Part shown: in pieces, positions 52,473-60,833 of the stretch | Layout: each line of letters opens with the position of its first letter | Position numbering within the stretch: the stretch's first letter is position 1 | NCBI GenBank assembly: GCA_001899285.1 | Contig: MKWA01000022.1 | Coordinates: 350,507-414,506 of the forward strand | DNA from: Rhizobiales bacterium 64-17 | GTDB lineage: Bacteria; Pseudomonadota; Alphaproteobacteria; Rhizobiales; Xanthobacteraceae | Direction: 5' to 3' | DNA length: 64,000 nt | Translations under genes and position numbers: made by a program | The notes under the pieces: generated by a model | Database searches by the model: none | Seen by the model: the letters and a program-made list of their open reading frames with translations, nothing else | Told to the model about the DNA's origin: nothing

Positions 52473-52667
52473 TTAGTGTCCTTCCTTATCAATGCCCAGA
52501 ACGCCCGCGCGTCCCCAGCTATCCTTCGGCACGTCATGGATCACCACATGCAGATGATCCGGCTTGGCGTCGGCGTGCTCCACCATGGCGTCGGTGATGG
52601 CGCGCACGAGCTTGCGCTTCTGCTCGACCGTCCGGCCTTCCCACATTTCGACGATGACGAATGGCAT
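52473..52667 (-). CDS. 4-Oxalocrotonate tautomerase-family protein
   Basis: The 64-residue product begins Met-Pro, exposing the catalytic Pro after Met removal, and has the family pattern EGRTVEQKRKLVRAITDAMV and HVVIHDVPKDSWG. The length is standard for 4-OT subunits. It likely isomerises an enol intermediate. Confidence 0.88.
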   Translation of the reverse strand: MPFVIVEMWEGRTVEQKRKLVRAITDAMVEHADAKPDHLHVVIHDVPKDSWGRAGVLGIDKEGH

Positions 52668-52679
52668 GGTTCTCTCCTG

Positions 52680-53336
52680 TTAACGGGACGCCCAGCGCGG
52701 AGGATCGCTGGCGAACCCGGTGACGAAATCATTGCCCGCGCGGTCCTCGCCGCGCAGCAGCCAGAGCGGCCGTGTGGTGTAATTGATCAGCAACTGTTCC
52801 TGCATCGCGACGCGATTGGCGGGCATCTTCGCATCGCGGCTGAACCTGCTGGCGGCCGGTATCGCGCGGATCACATAAAGCGGCTCGGCGTCGGCGATAT
52901 CGGCCGGAAGCGCGGCGGGCTCCCGGACATCGAAAACATGCAGGGCCGGGGAGACGCCGAGCGTGATCAGCGCCACCACGCCGGCCAGCGGCTCGGCGGG
53001 CCAATAGCGGCCCTCGCGTCCGTCCGCGACAAAGGCGCGATAATCACGCGCACACAGATACAGTTCGCTGTCCCACAACACGATATCGGAGCCGATCACG
53101 CGCTCGATCGCATCGACCGTCAGATCGCTTTCGCACAGATCGAGGAAGCTCCACGGATCGGTCAGCCCGGCCGCGAAGCCCCACGGATTGTGGATGCCAG
53201 ACAGCCGTTCGCGGCGCGGCGCCGGCTGCACCGCCAGCAGCCGCGCGACGGCGTCCTGTGCCCGCCGCACCAGCGTATCCGGAAGGACGGCGCCGAAACG
53301 GCCGGTCCCTGTGTCTCCGGTGGCGAGCGGCGGCAT
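52680..53336 (-). CDS. PhyH-like protein lacking the iron-binding HxD
   Basis: The ATG at 53336 (218 residues) lies 10 bases after the hydantoinase stop; an upstream reading to 53405 would overlap it. The sequence recalls phytanoyl-CoA dioxygenases: HNPWGF, IGSDIVLWDSELYL and YWPAEPLAGVVALITLG. The HxD motif expected just before YWP is GRE here, so the Fe(II) site seems incomplete. The family assignment is tentative. Confidence 0.55.
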   Translation of the reverse strand: MPPLATGDTGTGRFGAVLPDTLVRRAQDAVARLLAVQPAPRRERLSGIHNPWGFAAGLTDPWSFLDLCESDLTVDAIERVIGSDIVLWDSELYLCARDYRAFVADGREGRYWPAEPLAGVVALITLGVSPALHVFDVREPAALPADIADAEPLYVIRAIPAASRFSRDAKMPANRVAMQEQLLINYTTRPLWLLRGEDRAGNDFVTGFASDPPRWASR

Positions 53337-53346
53337 CGACGTCTCT

Positions 53347-54693
53347 CTACGCAGGCACGGTGACGCAACGGCCACGGCCGAAGCCGCTTTCGTCGACATG
53401 CCCATCTTCCATCAGCACGGTGCCGCGCGACACGGTGAGCACCGGCCAGCCCTTGAGCTTCCACCCGGTGTAGATGCAGGTGCCCTTGCCGGTGTGCTCG
53501 ACGGTCTTTTCCATGTCGAGATCGACCAGGATGAAGTCGGCGTCGGCACCGGTGCGCAGCGTTCCCTTCTTCGGCGCGAGACCGAAGCGCCGCGCCGGAT
53601 TGTAGGAGTTCAGCTCGACGAGACGGCTCAGCGACATGCCGCGTTGATGCACGCCGAAATGCAGCAGCAGCGACAGCTCCCACGGGAAGCTGACGACGCC
53701 GGGCAGCTCGTTCCACAGGTCTTCGCCCTTCTTCGGGAAGAACGGGACATGGTCGGTGCCGAGGCTGTAAACCGAGCCGTTGAGGATGCCCTGCCACAGG
53801 CCGTCCTGGTCTTCCTTCGGCCGCAGCGGCGGCGAGATTTTCGCCGTCATGTCGAGATCGGAATCGTAGCAGGTGCGGGTGAGATAGTGCGGGCAGGTCT
53901 CGACGGTGACGTTGAGGCCGCGGCCCTGCGCCTCGGCGGCGAGCACCGGACCCATGCCGACGGAGGTGTGCACGAGATGCAGCGGGCAGCCGGTGCGCTC
54001 GGCGAGGAAAATCATGCGCCGGATCGTCTCGACCTCGCAGAACGAGGGCCGCGATTCCGTATAGGCGCCGAGGTCCTGCCGGCCGGTTGCCTTCATCTCG
54101 GTCTTGAGCCAGGTGGCGATCTGCGTGTTCTCGCAGTGGACGTTGATCACCGCATTGGGGATCTTGCTGAGGATGCGCATCGCCGCATAGACCCAGCCGT
54201 CGGTCGCCGGAACGATGCCGATCGGATTGTCCGGCTCGTAGCCGAAATAGCACTTGAAGGAGCGCACGCCGGTCTTGGCGACGATCTCCGGAATTTCCGC
54301 GATGTGTTCCTCGCGCTGGATTCCGAAGTGGAAGCCGAAATCGATCAGCGAATTCTGCTCGCCCAATTCTTTCCGTTCCGCATAGAACGGAAGATAGGAC
54401 GGCTTGAGATTGCGGATATAGAGGAGCGCGGTGGTGACGCCACCGGACGCGGCGGCGGCGGTTTCCGTCCGCATATCCTCGGGAAACGGATATTTCACGC
54501 CAAGATGACAATGCGGGTCGATCACGCCCGGCATCAGCACCTTGCCCTTGGCGTCGATCTCGCGGGTGCCCTGCGGCAGCGCGCTGTCGGCGCCGATCGC
54601 GACGACCACGCCGTCCTTGACCGCGAGTCCGCCATGGAATTCGCCGTCATGGAGAACGACGCGCGCGTTACGAACGACCAGATCCGCTTTCAT
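53347..54693 (-). CDS. Hydantoinase/dihydropyrimidinase-type amidohydrolase
   Basis: The 448-residue product has the full metal set of cyclic amidases: HCH (61 and 63), Lys147 for carboxylation (SFKCYFGY), His186 (NVHCEN), His242 (VHTS) and Asp314 (GTDHVPF). It opens cyclic amides such as hydantoins, dihydropyrimidines, allantoin or similar rings. Its start overlaps the DpaA-like stop by 4 bases. The substrate is not predictable from sequence. Confidence 0.92.
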   Translation of the reverse strand: MKADLVVRNARVVLHDGEFHGGLAVKDGVVVAIGADSALPQGTREIDAKGKVLMPGVIDPHCHLGVKYPFPEDMRTETAAAASGGVTTALLYIRNLKPSYLPFYAERKELGEQNSLIDFGFHFGIQREEHIAEIPEIVAKTGVRSFKCYFGYEPDNPIGIVPATDGWVYAAMRILSKIPNAVINVHCENTQIATWLKTEMKATGRQDLGAYTESRPSFCEVETIRRMIFLAERTGCPLHLVHTSVGMGPVLAAEAQGRGLNVTVETCPHYLTRTCYDSDLDMTAKISPPLRPKEDQDGLWQGILNGSVYSLGTDHVPFFPKKGEDLWNELPGVVSFPWELSLLLHFGVHQRGMSLSRLVELNSYNPARRFGLAPKKGTLRTGADADFILVDLDMEKTVEHTGKGTCIYTGWKLKGWPVLTVSRGTVLMEDGHVDESGFGRGRCVTVPA

Positions 54694-55580
54694 TTCCGTT
54701 TCTCCATCAACTCTTCGATCCGGCGGCTGATGCCAACCCACTGGCTGCGGCCGACGGTGATCGGCGCGCGGCTGCCGAGGCCCCGCGCCCAGACGAATTT
54801 CAAGCCGAGGTCGGCTGCCGCGTCGCGGTCGATGCCGCCGGGCGGCGCCGCCAGATCGACCAGCAGCGCATGCTTCGGCAGTTTCTCCAGATGCGCGCGG
54901 GTGACGATCTGCGCCGGCACGCTGGAAATGACGATATCGGCGCCGGGCAGGGCCTCGCCAAGCGCGGTCAGTTCGTGAGTCTCGGCACCGGCAGCATAGG
55001 CCATGGCGCGCTGCACTGGATTGCGCGCGACGGCATGCAGGCGCGCGCCGAGCGCATAGAGCGTCCGCGTCACCAGCGAACCGATCGTACCCTGGCCGAC
55101 CAGCACGATCTTGGCGCGGTGGATGGTGATGTCGGTGTTCTCGATGATGATCTTGAGCATGCCTTCGACGATGGCCTGCCCGCGCAGGAACATCAGATCG
55201 TCGTCCCACTCATATTCATGGATCGAGATGCCGAGCGCATCGCAATGGCTTTTCAGGTTCTTGTCGGCCCAACCGAGGATGATGTGCCCCGGCTTGCGCA
55301 TGCCTTCGAGCATCGCGCGGTCCGGAATGATCCGTTCCTGCACCGCCGGCGCGAACAGCGCGCCGTCGGCGGCGATGCCCGGAATCGGGAAGAGGGCGAA
55401 ATCCGCATCGCGCAAGGCGGCCGCCGCGCTGGCCGCGTGCTCGACGCCGGGAATGCCGCCCTCGGGCCACGGAAAGCCGTAAGCGCGGACGGTAGCACCG
55501 GCCGCAACCGCGCAGCGGGCGATTTCCTGCTCGCGCCGGTCGCCGCCGACAATCGCGATATTGAGACCCTGCCAGCTCAT
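54690..55580 (-). CDS. Dipicolinate synthase subunit A-like NAD(P)-binding protein
   Basis: The 296-residue product matches DpaA/SpoVFA in order. An N-terminal IVGGDRREQEIARCAVAAGA segment comes first, a spacer follows, and a central Rossmann motif VLVGQGTIGSLVTRTLYALGA comes last. DpaA acts in dipicolinate synthesis in Bacillus spores, but here it lies in a catabolic operon of a non-sporulating bacterium, with no DpaB partner. It may reduce or dehydrogenate a cyclic imine. It overlaps both neighbours by 4 bases. Confidence 0.7.
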   Translation of the reverse strand: MSWQGLNIAIVGGDRREQEIARCAVAAGATVRAYGFPWPEGGIPGVEHAASAAAALRDADFALFPIPGIAADGALFAPAVQERIIPDRAMLEGMRKPGHIILGWADKNLKSHCDALGISIHEYEWDDDLMFLRGQAIVEGMLKIIIENTDITIHRAKIVLVGQGTIGSLVTRTLYALGARLHAVARNPVQRAMAYAAGAETHELTALGEALPGADIVISSVPAQIVTRAHLEKLPKHALLVDLAAPPGGIDRDAAADLGLKFVWARGLGSRAPITVGRSQWVGISRRIEELMEKRK

Positions 55581-56665
55581 TGACCCGTGACCTTCTTCAG
55601 AAGCTGCGATTTGGTGAGGCCGGCGATGCCCATGGACTCCGCGGTCCGGCCGCTCGGCCGGAAATCGACGCCGCAGAGTGAGCCGGCCAGATCAAACAGC
55701 GCGGCGGCGATCGGCACCTTGACCTCGGCGATCCGCGCGAGATCGAGGAACGGCAGCAGGCCGTGGCCGAAATCCTCGCGGTAATAGCGATGCTGCAGGG
55801 AGTTCGGGCCCTTGATGCGCTTGTTGGCTTCGCCACCGGCGATTGCCGCGACCAGATCGTTGCTGTCCTTGATGCCGGCCTCGACGGTGCCGATCAGCTT
55901 CATCTCGTCGACGATGTTCGGCAGGGTGAAGCCGAAGGCCTCGGCAACGGCGCGTCGTTCGTCGTCGAGCTGGCGCATCACGCGGGCGACGCCCGGCGTC
56001 ATGGCATCGACATAGAAGGTGAAATCGCCTTCGCGGGCCTCGACCCAGGCAGCCGCGAGGATCGCGCCCGGTGGGTGCAGCACCATGTTGGCATTGGCGA
56101 GGCTGCTCATGAGCACATTGCCGACCGGCGTGGCGCCGGGGAACAGCCTGGCCGCAAGCTCCAGCGCGTGCTCCGCGCCCGGCAGCGCCGCCGCGCGAAC
56201 CTGCTTCGCACGTCCGGTGACCGTCACCTTGTCGTCGCTGTATTTGCGCGCGACATAAGTCAGCGTCGAGAACTCGACGATCGGCGGCACTGCGGGATTC
56301 ACGCTGGCGAAGGCGTGGGCGAATTCGAGCGCACCGCCGGTGTGGCCCGGATTGAGCAGCACCGGCTTGTCCTTCGGCCAGCCGGCTTTCGCCAGCTCGC
56401 GCGCGACGGAGGCGTGCGATAATGTCGGCAACACGACCGCCGCCACATCGACGCCGGCGATGGCTGCCGCGAGATCGGATGTCATCAGCCGGGGACGCGC
56501 GACGCCTTCGCCGAGCACACCGTCATAAGCAATACCGCCCAGTGCCTGAAACGGCGCGAGCGTATCGGCTGAGCGACTCCAGAATGAAACGTCGTGGCCG
56601 GCTTTCGACAGCTCGGCAACCGCAGCGGCGCCGCCGGCGCCACCGCCGATAACTGCAATTTTCAT
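55577..56665 (-). CDS. Opine (octopine/nopaline) dehydrogenase-family protein
   Basis: The 362-residue product has an N-terminal Rossmann motif (IAVIGGGAGGAAAVAELSKAGHDVSFW in parts), LNPGHTGGALEF and NANMVLHPPGAIL. The family includes octopine and nopaline dehydrogenases, which reductively join or oxidatively split amino and keto acids. Between an ABC ATPase and a DpaA-like gene it probably oxidises an N-substituted amino acid. Confidence 0.82.
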   Translation of the reverse strand: MKIAVIGGGAGGAAAVAELSKAGHDVSFWSRSADTLAPFQALGGIAYDGVLGEGVARPRLMTSDLAAAIAGVDVAAVVLPTLSHASVARELAKAGWPKDKPVLLNPGHTGGALEFAHAFASVNPAVPPIVEFSTLTYVARKYSDDKVTVTGRAKQVRAAALPGAEHALELAARLFPGATPVGNVLMSSLANANMVLHPPGAILAAAWVEAREGDFTFYVDAMTPGVARVMRQLDDERRAVAEAFGFTLPNIVDEMKLIGTVEAGIKDSNDLVAAIAGGEANKRIKGPNSLQHRYYREDFGHGLLPFLDLARIAEVKVPIAAALFDLAGSLCGVDFRPSGRTAESMGIAGLTKSQLLKKVTGQ

Positions 56666-56672
56666 GCGTTAC

Positions 56673-57488
56673 TCAGTGCTCGACGAGCACGCCCTTTGCC
56701 TCGAAGGTTTCGCGGATCTGCCGCACATAGTGCTGGAAACCCTTGTTCTCGTGGATGCCGGTCCATTGCCGCGGACGCGGCAGATCGATCGTCAGATCGA
56801 GATCAATGCGACCCGGCCGCGGCGACATCACCAGCACGCGGTCGGCGAGAAACACCGCTTCGTCGATGCCGTGGGTGATGAACAGCACGGTGTTGCGAAC
56901 GCGGCCCCACATCGCCTGCAGATCCATGATCATCTGTTCGCGGGTGAGGGCGTCGAGCGCGCCGAACGGTTCGTCCATCAGCAGCAGGCCCGGCTCCTGG
57001 ATGAGCGCGCGGCAAATCGCGACGCGCTGGCGCATGCCACCGGACAGTTCGGACGGCATCTTGTTCTCGAAGCCCTTGAGGCCGACCTGCTCCAGCAGCG
57101 CCGCCGCGGTTTCCTTGTAGCGCGCACGGTCCTGATGCTTGATCTCAACGGGCAACAGAACGTTGTCGATAACGTTTCGCCAGTACAGCATCAGATCGGT
57201 CTGGAATACGACGCCGACCTTCGGGTGCGGCTTGCGGATCGCCTGACCGTCGATGAGGATTTCGCCGGTGCTCAATGGAATAAGACCGGCCATCAGTGAC
57301 AGCAGCGTGCTCTTGCCGCAGCCTGACGGGCCGACCACCGCGACGAAGCTGCCGGGCGCGATGTCGATGTCCACCTTGTCCAGCGCGTGGACGTCGTCCT
57401 TGCCGCGCGTTTCGTAGGTTTTCGACACGTTGTTGATTTTGACGGCCGCGCCCGCCTGGGTACGCAGGTCCGAAGAAATCGCATTCAT
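56673..57488 (-). CDS. ABC transporter ATPase, SsuB/TauB type (second importer)
   Basis: The 271-residue product has GPSGCGKST, VFQTDLMLYWRNVIDNV, LSGGMRQRVAICRAL and LLMDEPFGALD. It serves the NMT1-type transporter of this operon; a strong hairpin separates it from the permease. Confidence 0.94.
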   Translation of the reverse strand: MNAISSDLRTQAGAAVKINNVSKTYETRGKDDVHALDKVDIDIAPGSFVAVVGPSGCGKSTLLSLMAGLIPLSTGEILIDGQAIRKPHPKVGVVFQTDLMLYWRNVIDNVLLPVEIKHQDRARYKETAAALLEQVGLKGFENKMPSELSGGMRQRVAICRALIQEPGLLLMDEPFGALDALTREQMIMDLQAMWGRVRNTVLFITHGIDEAVFLADRVLVMSPRPGRIDLDLTIDLPRPRQWTGIHENKGFQHYVRQIRETFEAKGVLVEH

Positions 57489-57527
57489 ACGATGGTGCCT
57501 CTGTCAGCGAGCCGTCAGGTGATGCCG

Positions 57528-57564
57528 TGCGCGCGAGCCGATCGGTGTTCCGGGCTCGCGCGCA
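57528..57564. other. Intercistronic hairpin in the leftward operon
   Basis: TGCGCGCGAGCC and GGCTCGCGCGCA form a perfect 12-bp stem with a 13-base loop, between the permease stop (57571) and the ATPase start (57488). It could protect the upstream message or reduce expression of the downstream catabolic genes relative to the transporter. Confidence 0.6.
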
Positions 57565-57570
57565 GAGAGC

Positions 57571-58347
57571 CTATTTCGCAAGCTCGCGCTGGAACACGAA
57601 CCGGCTTTCAATCAGACTCAGGATGAAATAGAGCGCGACGCCGAGTACCGAGATCACGACCACCGTCGCGAAGTTCAGCGCGGTGTCGAACCGGGCGTTG
57701 GCCTGCAGTTGCAGATAGCCGAGACCTTTTTCCGCGGCGACGTATTCGCCGATGATCGCGCCGATGACGGCGAGGCTGATCGCGACCTTGAAGCCGCCGA
57801 ATACGCTGGGCAGCGCCGCCGGCAGGCGGATTTTGAAGAAGGTCTGCCACTCGTTGGAGCCCATCGAGCGCACCAGATTGACCAGACCCTTGTCGAGCGA
57901 CTGGAGGCCCACGACGGTGGAGATGACGATCGGGAAGAACGAGATCAGGAATGCCAGCGCGATCTTCGGGCCCCAGCCGTAGCCGAGATAAAGAACGAGC
58001 AGCGGCGCGAGCGCGATCTTCGGAATGGTCTGGAGCGCGACCAGCATCGGATACATCGCGCGCTCGAACGGGCGCCAGTAGAAGATGGCGAGCGCAAGCG
58101 GAATGCCGATGAATACGCCGAGGCCGAAGCCGGCGACCACTTCAAAGGCGGTGTAGACGGAATTGGTCGCCAGCAGGTGGAAGTCGGTCACCAGGCGCTT
58201 GGCGATCAGCGACGGTGTCGGCAACACGAACTCGGACAGGCCGAGCAGCGGTACCGACACCTGCCAGATGACGATAATGGCGATCGCCATGACTGGCGCC
58301 GCAAGTGTTTCAACCAGGGATTCCCGCCATGCGCTCCGTTTGGCCAT
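57571..58347 (-). CDS. ABC transporter permease, SsuC/TauC type (second importer)
   Basis: The 258-residue product starts at an ATG after GGGAGG. It has six predicted helices and the EAA loop (VRSMGSNEWQTFFKIRLPAALP in parts). It partners with the ATPase and binding protein of the same operon. Confidence 0.93.
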   Translation of the reverse strand: MAKRSAWRESLVETLAAPVMAIAIIVIWQVSVPLLGLSEFVLPTPSLIAKRLVTDFHLLATNSVYTAFEVVAGFGLGVFIGIPLALAIFYWRPFERAMYPMLVALQTIPKIALAPLLVLYLGYGWGPKIALAFLISFFPIVISTVVGLQSLDKGLVNLVRSMGSNEWQTFFKIRLPAALPSVFGGFKVAISLAVIGAIIGEYVAAEKGLGYLQLQANARFDTALNFATVVVISVLGVALYFILSLIESRFVFQRELAK

Positions 58348-58389
58348 GTGTGCTGTCCTCCCTGGTTGAAGCCGGTTTGTGGGTTGTTG

Positions 58390-59382
58390 TTATTTCGGCA
58401 GCAGATCGTTGGTGAAGAAGTTCTTGGTCGGCTTCGGCGTGCCGATATCTTCATCGCTCTTGAGCAAAGCGAGCGTGGAAGTGATCAGCTTCTCATCCGT
58501 CCAGCCGGCCGGGTGATTGGGCTCTTTCACGATGGCGTCGATCGTCGCCTTCACCTGGCCTTCGACGACCTTCAGCGAAGGACCGGCCGGCCAGGACTTC
58601 AGCAGGATCTGCGACGCACCCTTGATGTCGCCGCGGGTCGTGGTGATGCCCTTGTCGATGGCGGAGAGGAAGCGCTTCAGCACGTCGCCCTTCTTGGCGA
58701 TGATCGCGTCACTGCTGACGATAGCCATGCCGGGAATCGCCAGGCCGTATTGCGCCATGTCGATCATCGGAAAGTTGGTGCCGACCTTCTCTTCCAGCGC
58801 GGGAAGATCGTTGCTGCGGTAGACCGTGACCAGATCGACCTGCTTCTGCAGGAAGTAGGCGACGCGCGACTGGGCATCGACCTGCACGCGCTTGATCTTG
58901 CTGAAATCGACGCCGTTCTGTGCCGCGAAAGTGGACAGATAGGTCGTTCCGGTTTCACCGACGGAGACGGCAATCGACTTTCCTTCGATGTCCTTCGGCG
59001 TCTTGATCGGCTTGTCGGGATGCGAAATGATCACCACCGGAGTCTTGGGGTGATAGACCGCGATCAGCTTGATCGGCATTCCCTTCTGGATCGCCGACAC
59101 GGCGAAAATGCCGGGGAGCACGACCACATCTTCCTGGCCCTGGAGCAGCGCGCCCAGCGCCGCCGGAGCGCCGGCGCCTTCGCCGAGCCGCACCGACAAC
59201 TTGTTTTGTGCGAAATAGCCCTTGTCCTGCGCGACATAGAGCGGGGCGTACTCGCCCTTGAGCTTCCAGCTAAAGCGGACATTGACCTGATCATCGGCAT
59301 GGGCACTCATGCCCCCGGCGATCACCATGGTCATGGCTCCGCACAACAATCCTAGCTTCTTTGTGATATCACCGAGCAGCAT
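58390..59382 (-). CDS. NMT1-type ABC substrate-binding protein (second importer)
   Basis: The ATG at 59382 is set by a strong AGGAGG site and by the signal peptide that follows (LGLLCGAMTMVIAGGMSAHA). The 330-residue product has the NMT1 domain (YAPLYVAQDKGYFAQNKLSV, EGAGAPAALGALLQGQEDVVVLP in parts). It opens a nine-gene leftward operon ending at 51483. Confidence 0.92.
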   Translation of the reverse strand: MLLGDITKKLGLLCGAMTMVIAGGMSAHADDQVNVRFSWKLKGEYAPLYVAQDKGYFAQNKLSVRLGEGAGAPAALGALLQGQEDVVVLPGIFAVSAIQKGMPIKLIAVYHPKTPVVIISHPDKPIKTPKDIEGKSIAVSVGETGTTYLSTFAAQNGVDFSKIKRVQVDAQSRVAYFLQKQVDLVTVYRSNDLPALEEKVGTNFPMIDMAQYGLAIPGMAIVSSDAIIAKKGDVLKRFLSAIDKGITTTRGDIKGASQILLKSWPAGPSLKVVEGQVKATIDAIVKEPNHPAGWTDEKLITSTLALLKSDEDIGTPKPTKNFFTNDLLPK

Positions 59383-59472
59383 TCCGTCCTCCTGTGAACC
59401 CTGAAACACCATGGTCTCAAGACACCATGCACCAGAACCCGGCACGTCTTGCGCGTATTGCATCGAGTAGAA

Positions 59473-59493
59473 TGATCACATAGTGTGATCACA
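59473..59493. promoter_or_regulatory. GntR-type operator candidate
   Basis: TGATCACA-TAG-TGTGATCA is a perfect 8-bp inverted repeat, and the sequence continues CA so that TGTGATCACA is itself palindromic. It lies between the divergent binding-protein and GntR genes and probably controls both. Confidence 0.6.
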
Positions 59494-59558
59494 ATTTCGG
59501 GCTGTCAAGTATGCCCCCGATGCGGGGCGAAGAATGTCGCACCCCACGGATACGATCC

Positions 59559-60323
59559 ATGCCGACACCAGCAGTGCCACGTCGCGCGACACCCACCGGC
59601 CCCAACCGGGCTAGCACAAATCGGGCCAAATCACGCCGCGGCGGGGTCCAGGATCAGGTTTTGCGCCGGTTGCGGACGGGCCTGATGGTCGGGGCCTTCG
59701 TTCCCGGCCAGGTGATGAGCCTGCGCAAGGTCGCGGCCAGTCTCGGCACCAGCCCGATGCCGGTGCGCGAAGCCCTGACCTATCTTGTTACCGCCAATGC
59801 GCTGGAAGAAATGCCGAACCGCTCGGTGCGTGTCCCGCGGCTCTCCGACAGCCGCCTCGCCGAGCTGTTTCAGATCCGCGAGATGCTCGAGGGGCTTGCC
59901 GCCAAGATGGCCTGCGAGCGGGTGACGCCGGATCTGATCGCGCGGCTCGAGGCCACCAATCGCGAGTTGATCAACGCGATCGCCAAGCGCGATATTCTCG
60001 GCTGCCTCACCACCAATCAGAAGTTTCACTTCGCGCTGTATCAGGCGTCGGAATCCGAAACCCTGATGCCGCTGATCGAGTCGCTCTGGCTGCAATGCGG
60101 CCCGACCATGTATTTCTCGCTGTTGTCGCCGTCGATGCCGTGGGATGCGTCGGCGCATACCGAAATTCTCGCCGGCCTGCGGGCCGGCAAACCCAGCGTC
60201 GTGCAGCGCGCGCTGGCGCGCGACGTCCGCACCACCGCCAAGAATCTGCTGGGCGGCGCCGTCGAGCGTGGTCTCAACGGACCGCTGATGCGCTCCATCG
60301 CCGAGATGGATGCGTTTTTCTGA
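59559..60323 (+). CDS. GntR-family (FadR/FCD) transcriptional regulator
   Basis: The 254-residue product (start at 59559; 59511 is possible) has a winged helix (MSLRKVAASLGTSPMPVREALTYL in parts) and an FCD effector domain (LAELFQIREMLEGLAAKMA, NQKFHFALYQAS, with His for metal). The short basic N-terminal stretch before the helix is probably disordered. It diverges from the nine-gene operon and likely represses it through the palindrome at 59473. Confidence 0.88.
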   Translation: MPTPAVPRRATPTGPNRASTNRAKSRRGGVQDQVLRRLRTGLMVGAFVPGQVMSLRKVAASLGTSPMPVREALTYLVTANALEEMPNRSVRVPRLSDSRLAELFQIREMLEGLAAKMACERVTPDLIARLEATNRELINAIAKRDILGCLTTNQKFHFALYQASESETLMPLIESLWLQCGPTMYFSLLSPSMPWDASAHTEILAGLRAGKPSVVQRALARDVRTTAKNLLGGAVERGLNGPLMRSIAEMDAFF

Positions 60324-60362
60324 TTTCCACACTGTCGATCACAGCATAACCGGGAGAGCACG

Positions 60363-60830
60363 ATGAGCGGCCGCATTGACGCGCGTTTGAAGGAATTGAA
60401 CATCGATCTGCCGACGCCATCGACGCCGGCGGCGAACTATGTGCCGTTCAAGCGCGCCGGCTCGCTGATTTTCATCGCCGGTCAGGTGCCGAACGCCAAC
60501 GGCAAGGATCAGTTCACCGGTCAAGTCGGCAAGGAAATCTCGCTGGAGGACGCGCAAAAGGCGGCCCGTCTGTGCGCGGTCAATATCCTTGCGCAACTCA
60601 AAGCCGCGGTTGGCGGCGATCTCGACAAGGTCGTGAGCTGCGTCCGGCTCGGCGGCTTCGTCAATGCCGTGCCCGGCTACGGCCAGCAGCCGCAGGTGAT
60701 CAACGGCGCCTCCGACCTGATGGTCGAGGTGTTCGGCGATGCCGGGCGTCACGCGCGTGCTGCGGTGGGCTGCGGATCGCTGCCGCGCAACGTTCCCGTG
60801 GAAGTGGACGCGATCTTCGAGGTCGCCTGA
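60363..60830 (+). CDS. RidA-family protein (long type)
   Basis: The 155-residue product has the long-type YjgF/RidA pattern: LIFIAGQVPN, LGGFVNAVPGYGQQPQVINGAS (in parts) and the Arg-containing GRHARAAVGCGSLPRNVPVEVDAIFEV (in parts). RidA proteins hydrolyse reactive enamine/imine intermediates, which fits imine-producing dehydrogenases in the neighbouring operon. It follows the GntR gene by 39 bases. Confidence 0.9.
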   Translation: MSGRIDARLKELNIDLPTPSTPAANYVPFKRAGSLIFIAGQVPNANGKDQFTGQVGKEISLEDAQKAARLCAVNILAQLKAAVGGDLDKVVSCVRLGGFVNAVPGYGQQPQVINGASDLMVEVFGDAGRHARAAVGCGSLPRNVPVEVDAIFEVA

Positions 60831-60833
60831 CGG

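Noticed and set aside
51567-54978. Two plus-strand readings of about 597 residues each
   Set aside because: They lie antisense to the isochorismatase, hydantoinase and DpaA-like genes and have shadow-like composition.
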